Below are positions 1 through 7,468 of a DNA stretch of 64,000 bases, piece after piece. The notes under the pieces were generated by a model. That model was not told where the DNA came from and did not search any database. It saw only the letters and a list, made by a program, of their open reading frames with translations. A program made the position numbers and the translations under genes. The DNA is from WLNJ01 sp037131165 (GTDB lineage: Bacteria; Actinomycetota; Thermoleophilia; Solirubrobacterales; Solirubrobacteraceae), in NCBI GenBank assembly GCA_037131165.1, contig JBAXRO010000002.1, forward strand, positions 1 to 64,000, written 5' to 3'. Within the stretch, counting starts at the first letter, position 1; each line of letters begins with the position of its first letter.

Positions 1-326
1 CGATCTTCGCCCGTTGGTGCGGTGTGCTCGTGGCCGGGGACTACATCTCTCCCGTGGAGATCCCGATGATCAGCAACGGCGGCTCGCTGTCGGCCTACCG
101 GGCGACACTGACAAGGCTCAGGGAGCTGGTAGCCGACGCCCAATGGGTCGTCCCCGGGCACGGCGAGGCACTCGACGCCCAGAGGGCGAACGCGGTGATC
201 GGCGAGGACCTCGCCTACCTCGACTCGCTCGAGCAGCACGGCGCTGGCGCCCAGCTGCCCCTGGCCAGGAGGACCGGGGAGCAGAAGCGGATCCACGCAG
301 AGAACGCCGCGCGAATCGCAGGCTGA
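1..326 (+). CDS. MBL-fold metallohydrolase, C-terminal fragment
   Basis: This is the 3' end of a gene that enters from the left edge; the frame is open from base 3. The visible part contains a hydrophobic beta strand ending in a Gly-Asp (VLVAGDYIS) and, about 40 residues later, WVVPGHGE. These match the late metal-binding Asp and the final His-containing strand of metallo-beta-lactamase-fold hydrolases, which bind two metal ions and hydrolyse thioesters, lactones or phosphoesters. The catalytic HxHxDH motif would lie outside the window, so the substrate cannot be guessed. The last 30 residues (basic, alanine-rich) look like a helical tail. Confidence 0.7.
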   Translation, partial: IFARWCGVLVAGDYISPVEIPMISNGGSLSAYRATLTRLRELVADAQWVVPGHGEALDAQRANAVIGEDLAYLDSLEQHGAGAQLPLARRTGEQKRIHAENAARIAG

Positions 327-449
327 CGAGCGCAGCCACGACTCGCGAAGGACTTGATGTCCAAGCGGATCAAGAGTGAGGCGGATCGCATCGTGGGCCG
401 CGGGCTCACCCTGTTGTGACGGAGCCGGAGCGTCGCGCCCCGGACCGGG

Positions 450-923
450 TCAGCGGTCGTCGAGGGGAAGCCGGAGCAGCAGGTCGCGGGCCGGGTCGCT
501 CTTGAAAGAGAACCCAATCGACCGGTAGAGCGCAAGCGCCGGCTCGTTCTCCTCGCTTACGTCGAGCTCGAGCCTGCGACAGCCACGCTGCCGGGCGAAC
601 CCGGCCGCCGCCTCGACGACCGCCCTGCCGAGGCCCGACCTGCGGGCCTCCGGCTCGACGTAGAGGTCCTCGAGCCAGCAGTCGGTTGCTGCCTGCCAAA
701 TACCGAACCGGTAGCGCAGCTGGCACACGGCCTGAGGCGGTGAATCGTCGTCTACAGCCCCGAGCAGGAACTCGCACTCCTGGTTGTCGATCAGCCGCTC
801 GACCCCCGCGAGGAAGGCGTTGTCGGAAGGCCAGTCACGGCCGAAGTGGTCACGGAAGCCGATCAGGAGCCGGGCGACCGTCTCCGCCTCGGCAGGGTCG
901 GCGCGCCAGACGCGATGGCTCAC
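450..923 (-). CDS. GNAT-family N-acetyltransferase
   Basis: A 157-residue single-domain GNAT protein that should transfer an acetyl group from acetyl-CoA to an amine. The acetyl-CoA pyrophosphate loop is visible as RRSGLGR around residues 94-100, preceded by the usual strand (WLEDLYVEPEA) and followed by a helix. The late strand/helix with NEPALALYRSIGF is the typical GNAT motif B. The GTG start overlaps the TGA stop of the upstream biotin-carboxylase gene (GTGA), so the two are probably translated together. Substrate unknown; it could acetylate a small molecule or a protein lysine or N-terminus. Family assignment is firm, role is not. Confidence 0.88.
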   Translation of the reverse strand: MSHRVWRADPAEAETVARLLIGFRDHFGRDWPSDNAFLAGVERLIDNQECEFLLGAVDDDSPPQAVCQLRYRFGIWQAATDCWLEDLYVEPEARRSGLGRAVVEAAAGFARQRGCRRLELDVSEENEPALALYRSIGFSFKSDPARDLLLRLPLDDR

Positions 924-2701
924 TCGGACTCGGCGACGATCACGGCGATCTTGTCGCCGGAACCGATCGAGGCGCCAACCTCAACAGAGAGTTCCTTGAC
1001 CACGCCGTCCTTGTGGGCTGTGATCTCGTTCTCCATCTTCATCGCCTCGATGATGCAGATCAGGTCACCCTCGGCGACCTTCTGACCTGCCTCGACGAGG
1101 ACCTTGAAGATTGTTCCCTGGAGCGGCGAAGCGAGCGTGTCGCCTCCGCCACCACCACCGCTCCCGGTGCGCTGGCTGCGCGATGCCTTCTTGGCGGCGG
1201 GCGCAGCTGCGGCTCCGCCACCGCCACCGCCGAATGCGGGACCCGTCACCTTGACGTCGAAACGGCGACCCGAAACCTCGACGAGGTAGTCGTGCTGGAC
1301 CTTGGGAGCTTCTTCCTCGGGATCATCTGCCGGGGCCGGAACCTCGGGGTCGGTCGCCTTCAGCCACGCCTTGTCCTCGACGAGCTCGCGGCAGGTCTCG
1401 CCGTTGGCCCACTGCTCGGTGGCGAGGATCGCCGTGTGGAAGGGAATCAGGGTCGTGAGGTTGCCGATCTCGTACTCGCCGAGCGCGCGGATCATGCGCT
1501 TGGTCGCAGTCTCACGGTCCTCATCCCAGACGATCAGTTTGGAGACCATCGGGTCATAGGTCGGCGAGATCTCCGAGTTCGGACCGATGCCGGAGTCGAC
1601 CCGGACGCCGGGGCCGGTCGGCTCGCGGTAGTTGGTGATCAGTCCCGGAGCGGGAGCGAAGTTCTTGGCCGCGTTCTCGGCGTTGATCCGGCACTCGATC
1701 GCATGGCCGGTGAGCTTCACGTCGTCCTGGGTGATCTTCAGTGGCTCGCCCGCTGCGATCTTGATCTGTTCGCGGACAATGTCGATGCCGGTGACCATCT
1801 CGGTGACGCAGTGCTCGACCTGGACGCGGGTGTTCATCTCGAGGAAGTAGTACTCGCCGTCCTGGAGCAGGCCCTCGATCGTGCCGGCGGAGTGGTAGCC
1901 GACGGCCTTGGCGGCATCCGTGGCGATCTTGCCGATCCGCTGGCGCATCTCGGCGTCGACCATCGGGGCGGGAGCCTCCTCGATCAACTTCTGGTGACGG
2001 CGCTGGATCGAACAGTCGCGCTCGCCGAGGTGAATGACGTTGCCCTCGCGGTCGGCGAGAACCTGGACCTCGACGTGCCTCGGGTCGGGCAGGTAGCGCT
2101 CGAGGTAGACGGTCGCGTCGCTGAAGAACTTCTCGCCCTCGCGGGCAGCGCCCTCGAAGGCATCGGGCAGCTCTTCCTCGGTCAGGGCGACCCTGAAACC
2201 CTTGCCACCACCGCCGCCTGCTGCCTTGACTGCGACCGGGTAACCGATCTCATCCTTGGCGATTCGCTGCGCGTCCTCGATCGTCTCGACGGCCTCGGTG
2301 GTGCCGGGGACGATCGGCACTCCGGCGCCGGCCATCAGCTCGCGGGCCTTGGTCTTCGATCCCATCGCATCGATCGCCGATGCGGGCGGGCCGATGAAGA
2401 CGACGCCGCGCTCGTCGAGCGCGCGGGCGAAATCGGCGTTCTCGGCGAGAAAGCCATAGCCAGGGTGGACGGCCTGCGCTCCCGAGCGCTCAACGGCGTC
2501 GAGGATCTTCTCGACGACGAGGTAGCTCTCAGCCGCGGGCGCCGGGCCGAGCAGGTAGGCCTCGTCAGCGCGCTTGACGTGCATGGCGTCGCGATCGGCC
2601 TCCGAGTAGACGGCCACGGTCTTGATGCCGAGCTCCTCACAGGCGCGGATCACGCGGACGGCGATCTCGCCTCGGTTTGCGATCAGGATCTTGTCGAACA
2701 T
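920..2701 (-). CDS. pccA: acyl-CoA carboxylase alpha subunit (biotin carboxylase + BCCP)
   Basis: A 593-residue fusion of biotin carboxylase and biotin carboxyl carrier protein, the alpha chain of actinobacterial acetyl/propionyl-CoA carboxylases. It opens with FDKILIANRGEIAVR, has the ATP-grasp glycine loop at about residues 161-170 (AGGGGGKGFR), the EMNTRVQVEH active-site strand, a Gly/Ala-rich linker, and a C-terminal biotinyl domain with EAMKMENE, in which the biotinylated lysine is about K555. I start it at the ATG at 2701, because this gives the canonical N-terminus; an upstream in-frame start adds unrelated Arg-rich residues. A -10-like TAGGAT lies at 2712-2717 on this strand. It should work with the beta subunit at 5863-7434 and the epsilon subunit at 3643-3867. 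Length and domain order match AccA3/PccA. Confidence 0.95.
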   Translation of the reverse strand: MFDKILIANRGEIAVRVIRACEELGIKTVAVYSEADRDAMHVKRADEAYLLGPAPAAESYLVVEKILDAVERSGAQAVHPGYGFLAENADFARALDERGVVFIGPPASAIDAMGSKTKARELMAGAGVPIVPGTTEAVETIEDAQRIAKDEIGYPVAVKAAGGGGGKGFRVALTEEELPDAFEGAAREGEKFFSDATVYLERYLPDPRHVEVQVLADREGNVIHLGERDCSIQRRHQKLIEEAPAPMVDAEMRQRIGKIATDAAKAVGYHSAGTIEGLLQDGEYYFLEMNTRVQVEHCVTEMVTGIDIVREQIKIAAGEPLKITQDDVKLTGHAIECRINAENAAKNFAPAPGLITNYREPTGPGVRVDSGIGPNSEISPTYDPMVSKLIVWDEDRETATKRMIRALGEYEIGNLTTLIPFHTAILATEQWANGETCRELVEDKAWLKATDPEVPAPADDPEEEAPKVQHDYLVEVSGRRFDVKVTGPAFGGGGGGAAAAPAAKKASRSQRTGSGGGGGGDTLASPLQGTIFKVLVEAGQKVAEGDLICIIEAMKMENEITAHKDGVVKELSVEVGASIGSGDKIAVIVAESE

Positions 2702-2842
2702 TCGGCGCCGGATCCTATCCGGACGGCGGCCGGAACGGAGTCCTGGCCAGCGCTCGACGCACTTTCGGCACAAAGCCGTGACCGGATTGGACCAATGCTG
2801 CTTGGTTTGCTTACGTCAGATCGGTGAAAGTGGCGTAGTACG

Positions 2843-3169
2843 ATGTTGACCGTGGAACGCCTGCAGGTGATGCTCGACAAGGACCTCTACGAGGAGCTCT
2901 GCCGGCGCTCGCTCGACGAGGGCGTCTCGAAGGCGGAGCTGGTCCGCAGGGCGGTACGGGCCGCCTACCCGCCGACCGAGCTGCCGCCGATCGAGGAGGA
3001 CCCGCTGTTCAACCTGTTCGGGCTGGTCAGCGACCCGCCGGACGACCTGCCCACGGACTGGAGCGTGAACCACGATCACTACCTCCACGGGGGCCCGAAG
3101 AAGGATCCGCCGACGGGCTTCGATCACTATCTCCGCCCTGATGGCCCGGAAGCGGAGGCGGACGAATGA
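2843..3169 (+). CDS. vapB: ribbon-helix-helix antitoxin (VapB-like)
   Basis: A 108-residue protein whose first 45 residues look like a ribbon-helix-helix DNA-binding domain (strand VERLQVMLDKDLYEEL, then helices with SKAELVRRAVRAAY). The remaining half is acidic and proline-rich, as expected for the toxin-neutralising tail of a type II antitoxin. Its ATGA stop/start overlap with the PIN-domain gene at 3166 is the classic antitoxin-toxin arrangement. It would bind its own promoter as a complex with the toxin. The start could also be the GTG at 2852. The module sits on the strand opposite to the carboxylase genes on either side. Confidence 0.8.
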   Translation: MLTVERLQVMLDKDLYEELCRRSLDEGVSKAELVRRAVRAAYPPTELPPIEEDPLFNLFGLVSDPPDDLPTDWSVNHDHYLHGGPKKDPPTGFDHYLRPDGPEAEADE

Positions 3170-3564
3170 TCTTCGTGGACACCTCGTTCTGGGTAGCCAT
3201 CGTCAACCCGAGGGACACCTTCCACGAAGCGGCCCGCCACCTGATCAGAGCGACCGATTCGGCTCGCTTGACGACATCCAACATCCTGGTTGGAGAGACG
3301 TGGACGCGACTGAACAGCCGTTGCGGACATCGAACCGCAGTCGCCGCCCTCGACTCGATCACGGCCTCACCCAGGCTCCAGATCGCGAGTGTCGATGAGG
3401 GACTGGAGGCGGACGCATTCAGTTGGCTCCGCAAGCGGGACGAGCGCGCGTACTCGTTCGCCGACGCGACGAGCTTCGCCCTGATGAGACGTGAGCGGAT
3501 CAGCCGCGCCCTGACCTTCGACTCCGACTTCGAAGCGGCCGGATTCGAGATCGTCAGGCCGTAG
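3166..3564 (+). CDS. vapC: PIN-domain ribonuclease toxin (VapC-like)
   Basis: A 132-residue PIN-domain protein, the toxin half of a VapBC module. The acidic metal-binding residues expected for the RNase are visible: D5 in FVDTSFW, E44 in VGETW, D100 in FADATSFAL, and D119/D121 in TFDSDFEAAGF. VapC toxins cleave tRNAs or rRNA and are silenced by the cognate antitoxin, here the gene ending 4 bases inside this one. The length is normal and no key residue is missing, so it should be active. The RNA target cannot be read from sequence. Confidence 0.9.
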   Translation: MIFVDTSFWVAIVNPRDTFHEAARHLIRATDSARLTTSNILVGETWTRLNSRCGHRTAVAALDSITASPRLQIASVDEGLEADAFSWLRKRDERAYSFADATSFALMRRERISRALTFDSDFEAAGFEIVRP

Positions 3565-3642
3565 AGAGGCTCCACCGGGCTTCGATCCCCGGCTGAGGAT
3601 CGGGAATCCTGCGCGCCCGGCCGTTGCCGGCAGGTCAGGCGC

Positions 3643-3867
3643 TCAGGGAGTCCAGGGGTGCGGGTCGCCCCAAGAGCCGGGCTCTGCCGACTCACGACCA
3701 ACTCCCTCGTGGAGTGAAGCGCGCTGCCAAGCCGGGACCGCCGGGCCGCCGTCAACCGGCGGCGGCGCTGTCTGGCGCATGAACTGCTCGAGCGCGGCGA
3801 CTATCGCCGCCGCCTCCTCAGGGGAGGCGTTGGGGGCGACGATCTCCAACTGCGGTCTGCGGTTCAT
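3643..3867 (-). CDS. putative acyl-CoA carboxylase epsilon subunit
   Basis: A 74-residue protein with the pattern of actinobacterial acyl-CoA carboxylase epsilon chains: a short beta strand (PQLEIVAPNA), then PEEAAAIVAALEQFMR, a Pro-rich linker and a Trp-containing tail (AWQRASLHEGV). Epsilon subunits bind the carboxyltransferase and activate the alpha-beta complex; they are normally encoded directly after the beta-subunit gene. Here the phosphatase gene at 3941-5701 lies between this gene and beta (5863-7434), all on the same strand, while the alpha gene is further on past a toxin-antitoxin pair. The family is small and poorly conserved, so this call rests on the helix pattern plus context. 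Confidence 0.6.
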   Translation of the reverse strand: MNRRPQLEIVAPNASPEEAAAIVAALEQFMRQTAPPPVDGGPAVPAWQRASLHEGVGRESAEPGSWGDPHPWTP

Positions 3868-3940
3868 GCCGGCAGGGTAGCGCCAACTGCCACGGCCTTG
3901 GCCGATCGATCCGCCGCACGCGGGGACCGGCCCGCCGCGA

Positions 3941-5701
3941 TCAGTTCTGGGCGTCCCGGATCCTCAGGGTGCCGCGCTTGAGGCCCGCAGCGACCGTCCA
4001 CGAGTACCGGCCGCGCATCGTGTTGGTGGCCTTGTTGGCCTCCACCGTCGGCAGCATTGTCACGCCTGACCTCGTCTTGATCGAGCTGACTCGTTTGAGA
4101 TCGCAGGAGAACCCGGTCGAGCTGACCCGGGCCACCCCGTACCCGTGATGATCGGTGTCGCCGTTGGCCAGCCAACGGTTCGCTCCGAACAGGATGGCGT
4201 AGAGCCCGGGGTCGGTCTTCGGGGTCGTTGCCCGCGCCGCCTCGAGGATCTTCTCCTTGGGGTCGCCGAGCGCCTCGCCGAGGCCTCCGTCGCCCAGCCC
4301 CTGCGAGCTGATCGAGCCGGCGACGAACTCGGTCGCAACCGCCTTGTCGCCTGCTGAACCGGGGCTGGAAGCGGGGTCCAGGACTACATCGCCCGCAGCG
4401 AAGGTGTGAATGTCCCCGGTCACGAAGACCACATTCGCCAGAGGAGACGAGTTGCCCGACCCGGTGGCACCGCCGATGAAGTTGATCAGGTCGGCCCGCT
4501 CCGCCGGGTAGCCCTGCCAGGAGTCGAAGTTGTAGTACTGAGTGGACGTGAACTTCGTGTTCATGATCATCACCTCGTTGGCGATGACCTTCCAGGTGGC
4601 CGTCGACTTCTTGAGCTCGGACTTGAGCCAACCGAGCTGCGTGTCACCGAGGAACTTCCTCGGGCCCGTGTATCCGGGCACGGTCGACGGATCGGCCAAG
4701 CCGGGGTCGCCACCGGGCTGGTCGGCGCGGTACTGGCGCTCGTCGAGAATGAAGAGGTCCATCGTCTTGCCGCACGAGACCTTCTTGTAGATCCGCGTGC
4801 CGCTTGTGGTCGGGCTGCCAGTCGAACTGACCGGCCTGTGGGGCATTTTCTCGAACCAGACCTTGTATGCCGTCGCTTGACGAGCACGGGTGTAGCCGTG
4901 GCTGGCGGGGAGACCGCCGTCAGCGAGGCTGCCCGCGTAGTTGTCGATCACCTCGTGGTCGTCCCAGGTCGAGAACATCGCGTGGGCGGCGTGCATCGCC
5001 TGGAGATCGGCGTCGGAGCGGTACAGCTCGTACTTGGCCCTGTAGTCGGCCTCCGTCACAGCTGTGATGCGACCGTTGCCGGTATCGCTGCCGATGCCGT
5101 CGACGCGGACTCCCGTCCAATCAGCTCCCGTTGTCTTGTGGTAGGTCTCGGAGTAGATGTAGTCACCGAGGTTGACCACGAAGTCGAGGTCCTCGAGGGC
5201 CATGAACTTGTGCGCGTTGTAGTAGCCGAACGTGTAGTCCTGGCAGGAGAAGAAGGCGAACTTGAGGGCCTGATTCGAGCCTGCGGGCGGCAGGGTGCGG
5301 AACTTCCCGACGATGCTGTTGTTGTTCTTGGTGAAGAAGCGGTAGTAGTACTGCTTGTAGGGCTTGAGGCCGGTCACGGTCGTCTTGACCGTGAAGTCGT
5401 TGGTCTCAGTGAGGGGCAGCTTCGTCGACTTGACGACCTTGCTGGCCGCGAAGGACGACGAGGTCGCGATCTCGACACCGACACCGCCGTTTCCGCTCAC
5501 GTTCGCAACCTTGGCGATGAGCGTGATCGAGCTTGATGACGGGTCACCAGAGAGGACGCCGGTCGGGAAGGTCCCACTGCTGAGGGCCGACGGCTGGACA
5601 CGCGTGGCGGCGAGGACCGAGTTCGGCAGCAGGAAACCGGTTCCCAACGCTGCTCCGGAACCGACCACGAACTTACGACGCGAAATGCTGAAATCCGACA
5701 C
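3941..5701 (-). CDS. phoD: PhoD-family alkaline phosphatase, Tat-exported
   Basis: A 586-residue secreted metallophosphatase. The N-terminus carries a twin-arginine signal (SRRKFVVGSGAALG), followed by a PhoD N-terminal beta domain (SGVLSGDPSSSSITL) and the metallophosphoesterase domain with FFSCQDY, NLGDYIYSE, WDDHEVIDNYAG and FVTGDIHTFAAG, which supply the metal-binding Asp, Asn and His residues. PhoD enzymes hydrolyse phosphomonoesters and diesters outside the cell and need Ca/Fe. I choose the GTG at 5701, preceded by GGGAGG; a longer open frame upstream lacks the signal peptide. A core Asp-Asp-His pattern is complete. It splits what would otherwise be a beta-epsilon carboxylase pair. Confidence 0.93.
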   Translation of the reverse strand: MSDFSISRRKFVVGSGAALGTGFLLPNSVLAATRVQPSALSSGTFPTGVLSGDPSSSSITLIAKVANVSGNGGVGVEIATSSSFAASKVVKSTKLPLTETNDFTVKTTVTGLKPYKQYYYRFFTKNNNSIVGKFRTLPPAGSNQALKFAFFSCQDYTFGYYNAHKFMALEDLDFVVNLGDYIYSETYHKTTGADWTGVRVDGIGSDTGNGRITAVTEADYRAKYELYRSDADLQAMHAAHAMFSTWDDHEVIDNYAGSLADGGLPASHGYTRARQATAYKVWFEKMPHRPVSSTGSPTTSGTRIYKKVSCGKTMDLFILDERQYRADQPGGDPGLADPSTVPGYTGPRKFLGDTQLGWLKSELKKSTATWKVIANEVMIMNTKFTSTQYYNFDSWQGYPAERADLINFIGGATGSGNSSPLANVVFVTGDIHTFAAGDVVLDPASSPGSAGDKAVATEFVAGSISSQGLGDGGLGEALGDPKEKILEAARATTPKTDPGLYAILFGANRWLANGDTDHHGYGVARVSSTGFSCDLKRVSSIKTRSGVTMLPTVEANKATNTMRGRYSWTVAAGLKRGTLRIRDAQN

Positions 5702-5862
5702 TTGCTTTCCTCCCGCTTGGACTCGACTCGACTCCCGGCACCATACACGCGAACGCTGACCAGAGGTAGCGGTTCTGTTAACGACCATCAACCCCGCCGG
5801 CGCGCCGCGGCTCGGCGTGGGGTCAGGCGTGAATGAGCCGACCGCGGAGAACCGGGGCGAGG

Positions 5863-7434
5863 CTACAGGGGGATGTTGCCGTGCTTGCGCTTCGGGCCGG
5901 GCTCGCGCTTGGTCATCAGCGCCTCGAGCTCGGTGATCAGTCGCGGACGGGTCTCGTGCGGGACGATCACGTCGTCCACGTAGCCACGCTCGGCGGCCGA
6001 GTATGGATTGGCGAAGCGGGCCTTGTAGTCGCTCATCAGCGTCTCGCGGCGCTCGTCGGGAGTCGGGCTCTCGGCGATGTCGCGGCGATAGATGATGTTG
6101 ACCGCGCCCTCGGCGCCCATCACCGCCACCTCGGCGGTCGGCCAAGCGACCGAGAAGTCCGACGCCAAGTGCTTCGAGTTCATGACGACGTAGGCGCCGC
6201 CGTAAGCCTTGCGGGTGATGACCGTGAGCTTCGGGACGGTCGCCTCGGCGAACGCGTAAAGGAGTTTCGCTCCGCGGCGGATGATCCCCGCCCACTCCTG
6301 GCTCGTGCCGGGCAGGAAGCCGGGCACATCAGTGAATGTGATGATCGGAATGTTGTAGGCGTCGCAGGTGCGCACGAAGCGGGCCGCCTTCTCCGAGGAG
6401 TCGATGTCAAGCACCCCGGCCATGGCTGACGGCTGGTTGCCAACGATCCCGACCGGGATCCCGTTCAGCCGTGAGAAGCCGCAGATGACGTTCTTGGCGA
6501 AGTGCTCATGCACCTCGAAGAACTCGCCGTCGTCGACGATGTGGCCAACGACTTCGCGCATGTCGTAGGGCTTGTTGGGGTTGTCGGGGACGACGGTGTC
6601 GAGCTCCGGATCCATCCGGTTCGGGTCGTCGGTCGGCTGAACCCGTGGAGCGGGCTCGAGGTTGTTCTGCGGAAGGAAGGAGAGCAGGTAGCGGGCGTCC
6701 TCGAGGCAGGCGTCTTCGTCCTCGCTTGCGAACTGGGCGACCCCGGACTTGGAGTTGTGGGTCATCGCCCCGCCGAGCTCCTCGAACGTCGGCTCCTCGC
6801 CGGTCACGGTCTTGATCACGTCGGGACCGGTGATGAACATGTGGCTCGTCTCCTTCACCATGAAGATGAAGTCGGTGATCGCCGGGCTGTAGACGGCACC
6901 GCCGGCGCACGGACCCATGATCAGTGAGATCTGCGGGATGACACCCGAGCAGCGGACGTTGCGGAGGAATACGTCGCCGTAGGAGCCGAGCGAGACGACC
7001 CCTTCCTGGATGCGGGCACCGCCGGAGTCGTTGATGCCGATGACAGGGCAGCCGATCTTGGCGGCGAGGTCCATGACCTTGCACATCTTCTCGCTCATCA
7101 CCTCGCCGAGCGAGCCGCCGACAACAGTGAAGTCCTGGCTGAAGACGCAGACGCGGCGGCCGTCGATCGTGCCGTGACCGGTGACGACGGCGTCGCCCCA
7201 CGGCCGGTTCTTCTGCATGTCGAAGTCATGCGTGCGGTGGCGCACGAAGGTGTCCGTCTCGACGAACGAGCCCGGATCGAGCAGCTTCTCGACCCGCTCG
7301 CGAGCCGTGTACTTGCCCTTCGCATGCTGCTTCTCGACTGCGGCCTCCGAAGCGGAATGGATCGCCTCTTCGCGCAGCTCCATCAACTGCTCAAGCTTCT
7401 CTTCGTAGGTCTCGGGTGCTTTTTCTCTTGACAT
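5863..7434 (-). CDS. pccB: acyl-CoA carboxylase beta subunit (carboxyltransferase)
   Basis: A 523-residue carboxyltransferase chain that moves CO2 from biotin to an acyl-CoA, normally propionyl-CoA. Two crotonase-like halves are present: the N-terminal oxyanion loop SGGARIQEG at about residues 137-145 and the C-terminal TRKAYGGAY with its second oxyanion loop. The residue after GGAY is Val (about V416), where propionyl-specific PccB has Asp and acetyl-accepting AccB has Ile, so the acyl preference may be broad. The mutase gene lies 34 bases upstream on the same strand, consistent with the route propionyl-CoA to methylmalonyl-CoA to succinyl-CoA. TAGGCT ends 9 nt before the ATG, suggesting its own near-leaderless promoter. 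Confidence 0.94.
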   Translation of the reverse strand: MSREKAPETYEEKLEQLMELREEAIHSASEAAVEKQHAKGKYTARERVEKLLDPGSFVETDTFVRHRTHDFDMQKNRPWGDAVVTGHGTIDGRRVCVFSQDFTVVGGSLGEVMSEKMCKVMDLAAKIGCPVIGINDSGGARIQEGVVSLGSYGDVFLRNVRCSGVIPQISLIMGPCAGGAVYSPAITDFIFMVKETSHMFITGPDVIKTVTGEEPTFEELGGAMTHNSKSGVAQFASEDEDACLEDARYLLSFLPQNNLEPAPRVQPTDDPNRMDPELDTVVPDNPNKPYDMREVVGHIVDDGEFFEVHEHFAKNVICGFSRLNGIPVGIVGNQPSAMAGVLDIDSSEKAARFVRTCDAYNIPIITFTDVPGFLPGTSQEWAGIIRRGAKLLYAFAEATVPKLTVITRKAYGGAYVVMNSKHLASDFSVAWPTAEVAVMGAEGAVNIIYRRDIAESPTPDERRETLMSDYKARFANPYSAAERGYVDDVIVPHETRPRLITELEALMTKREPGPKRKHGNIPL

Positions 7435-7468
7435 TGGGCGGGGAGCCTATCGGTCGCGGGGGCAGGTC

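Noticed and set aside
686..2827. Long plus-strand open frame (713 codons) over the carboxylase alpha gene
   Set aside because: Antisense shadow typical of GC-rich DNA: the minus-strand protein is a complete, well-conserved carboxylase, and the plus-strand translation has no known motif and low-complexity Arg/Asp content.
4406..5536. Plus-strand open frame of 376 codons
   Set aside because: Lies wholly antisense to the PhoD gene, whose motifs and Tat signal are intact; the other strand has no protein features.
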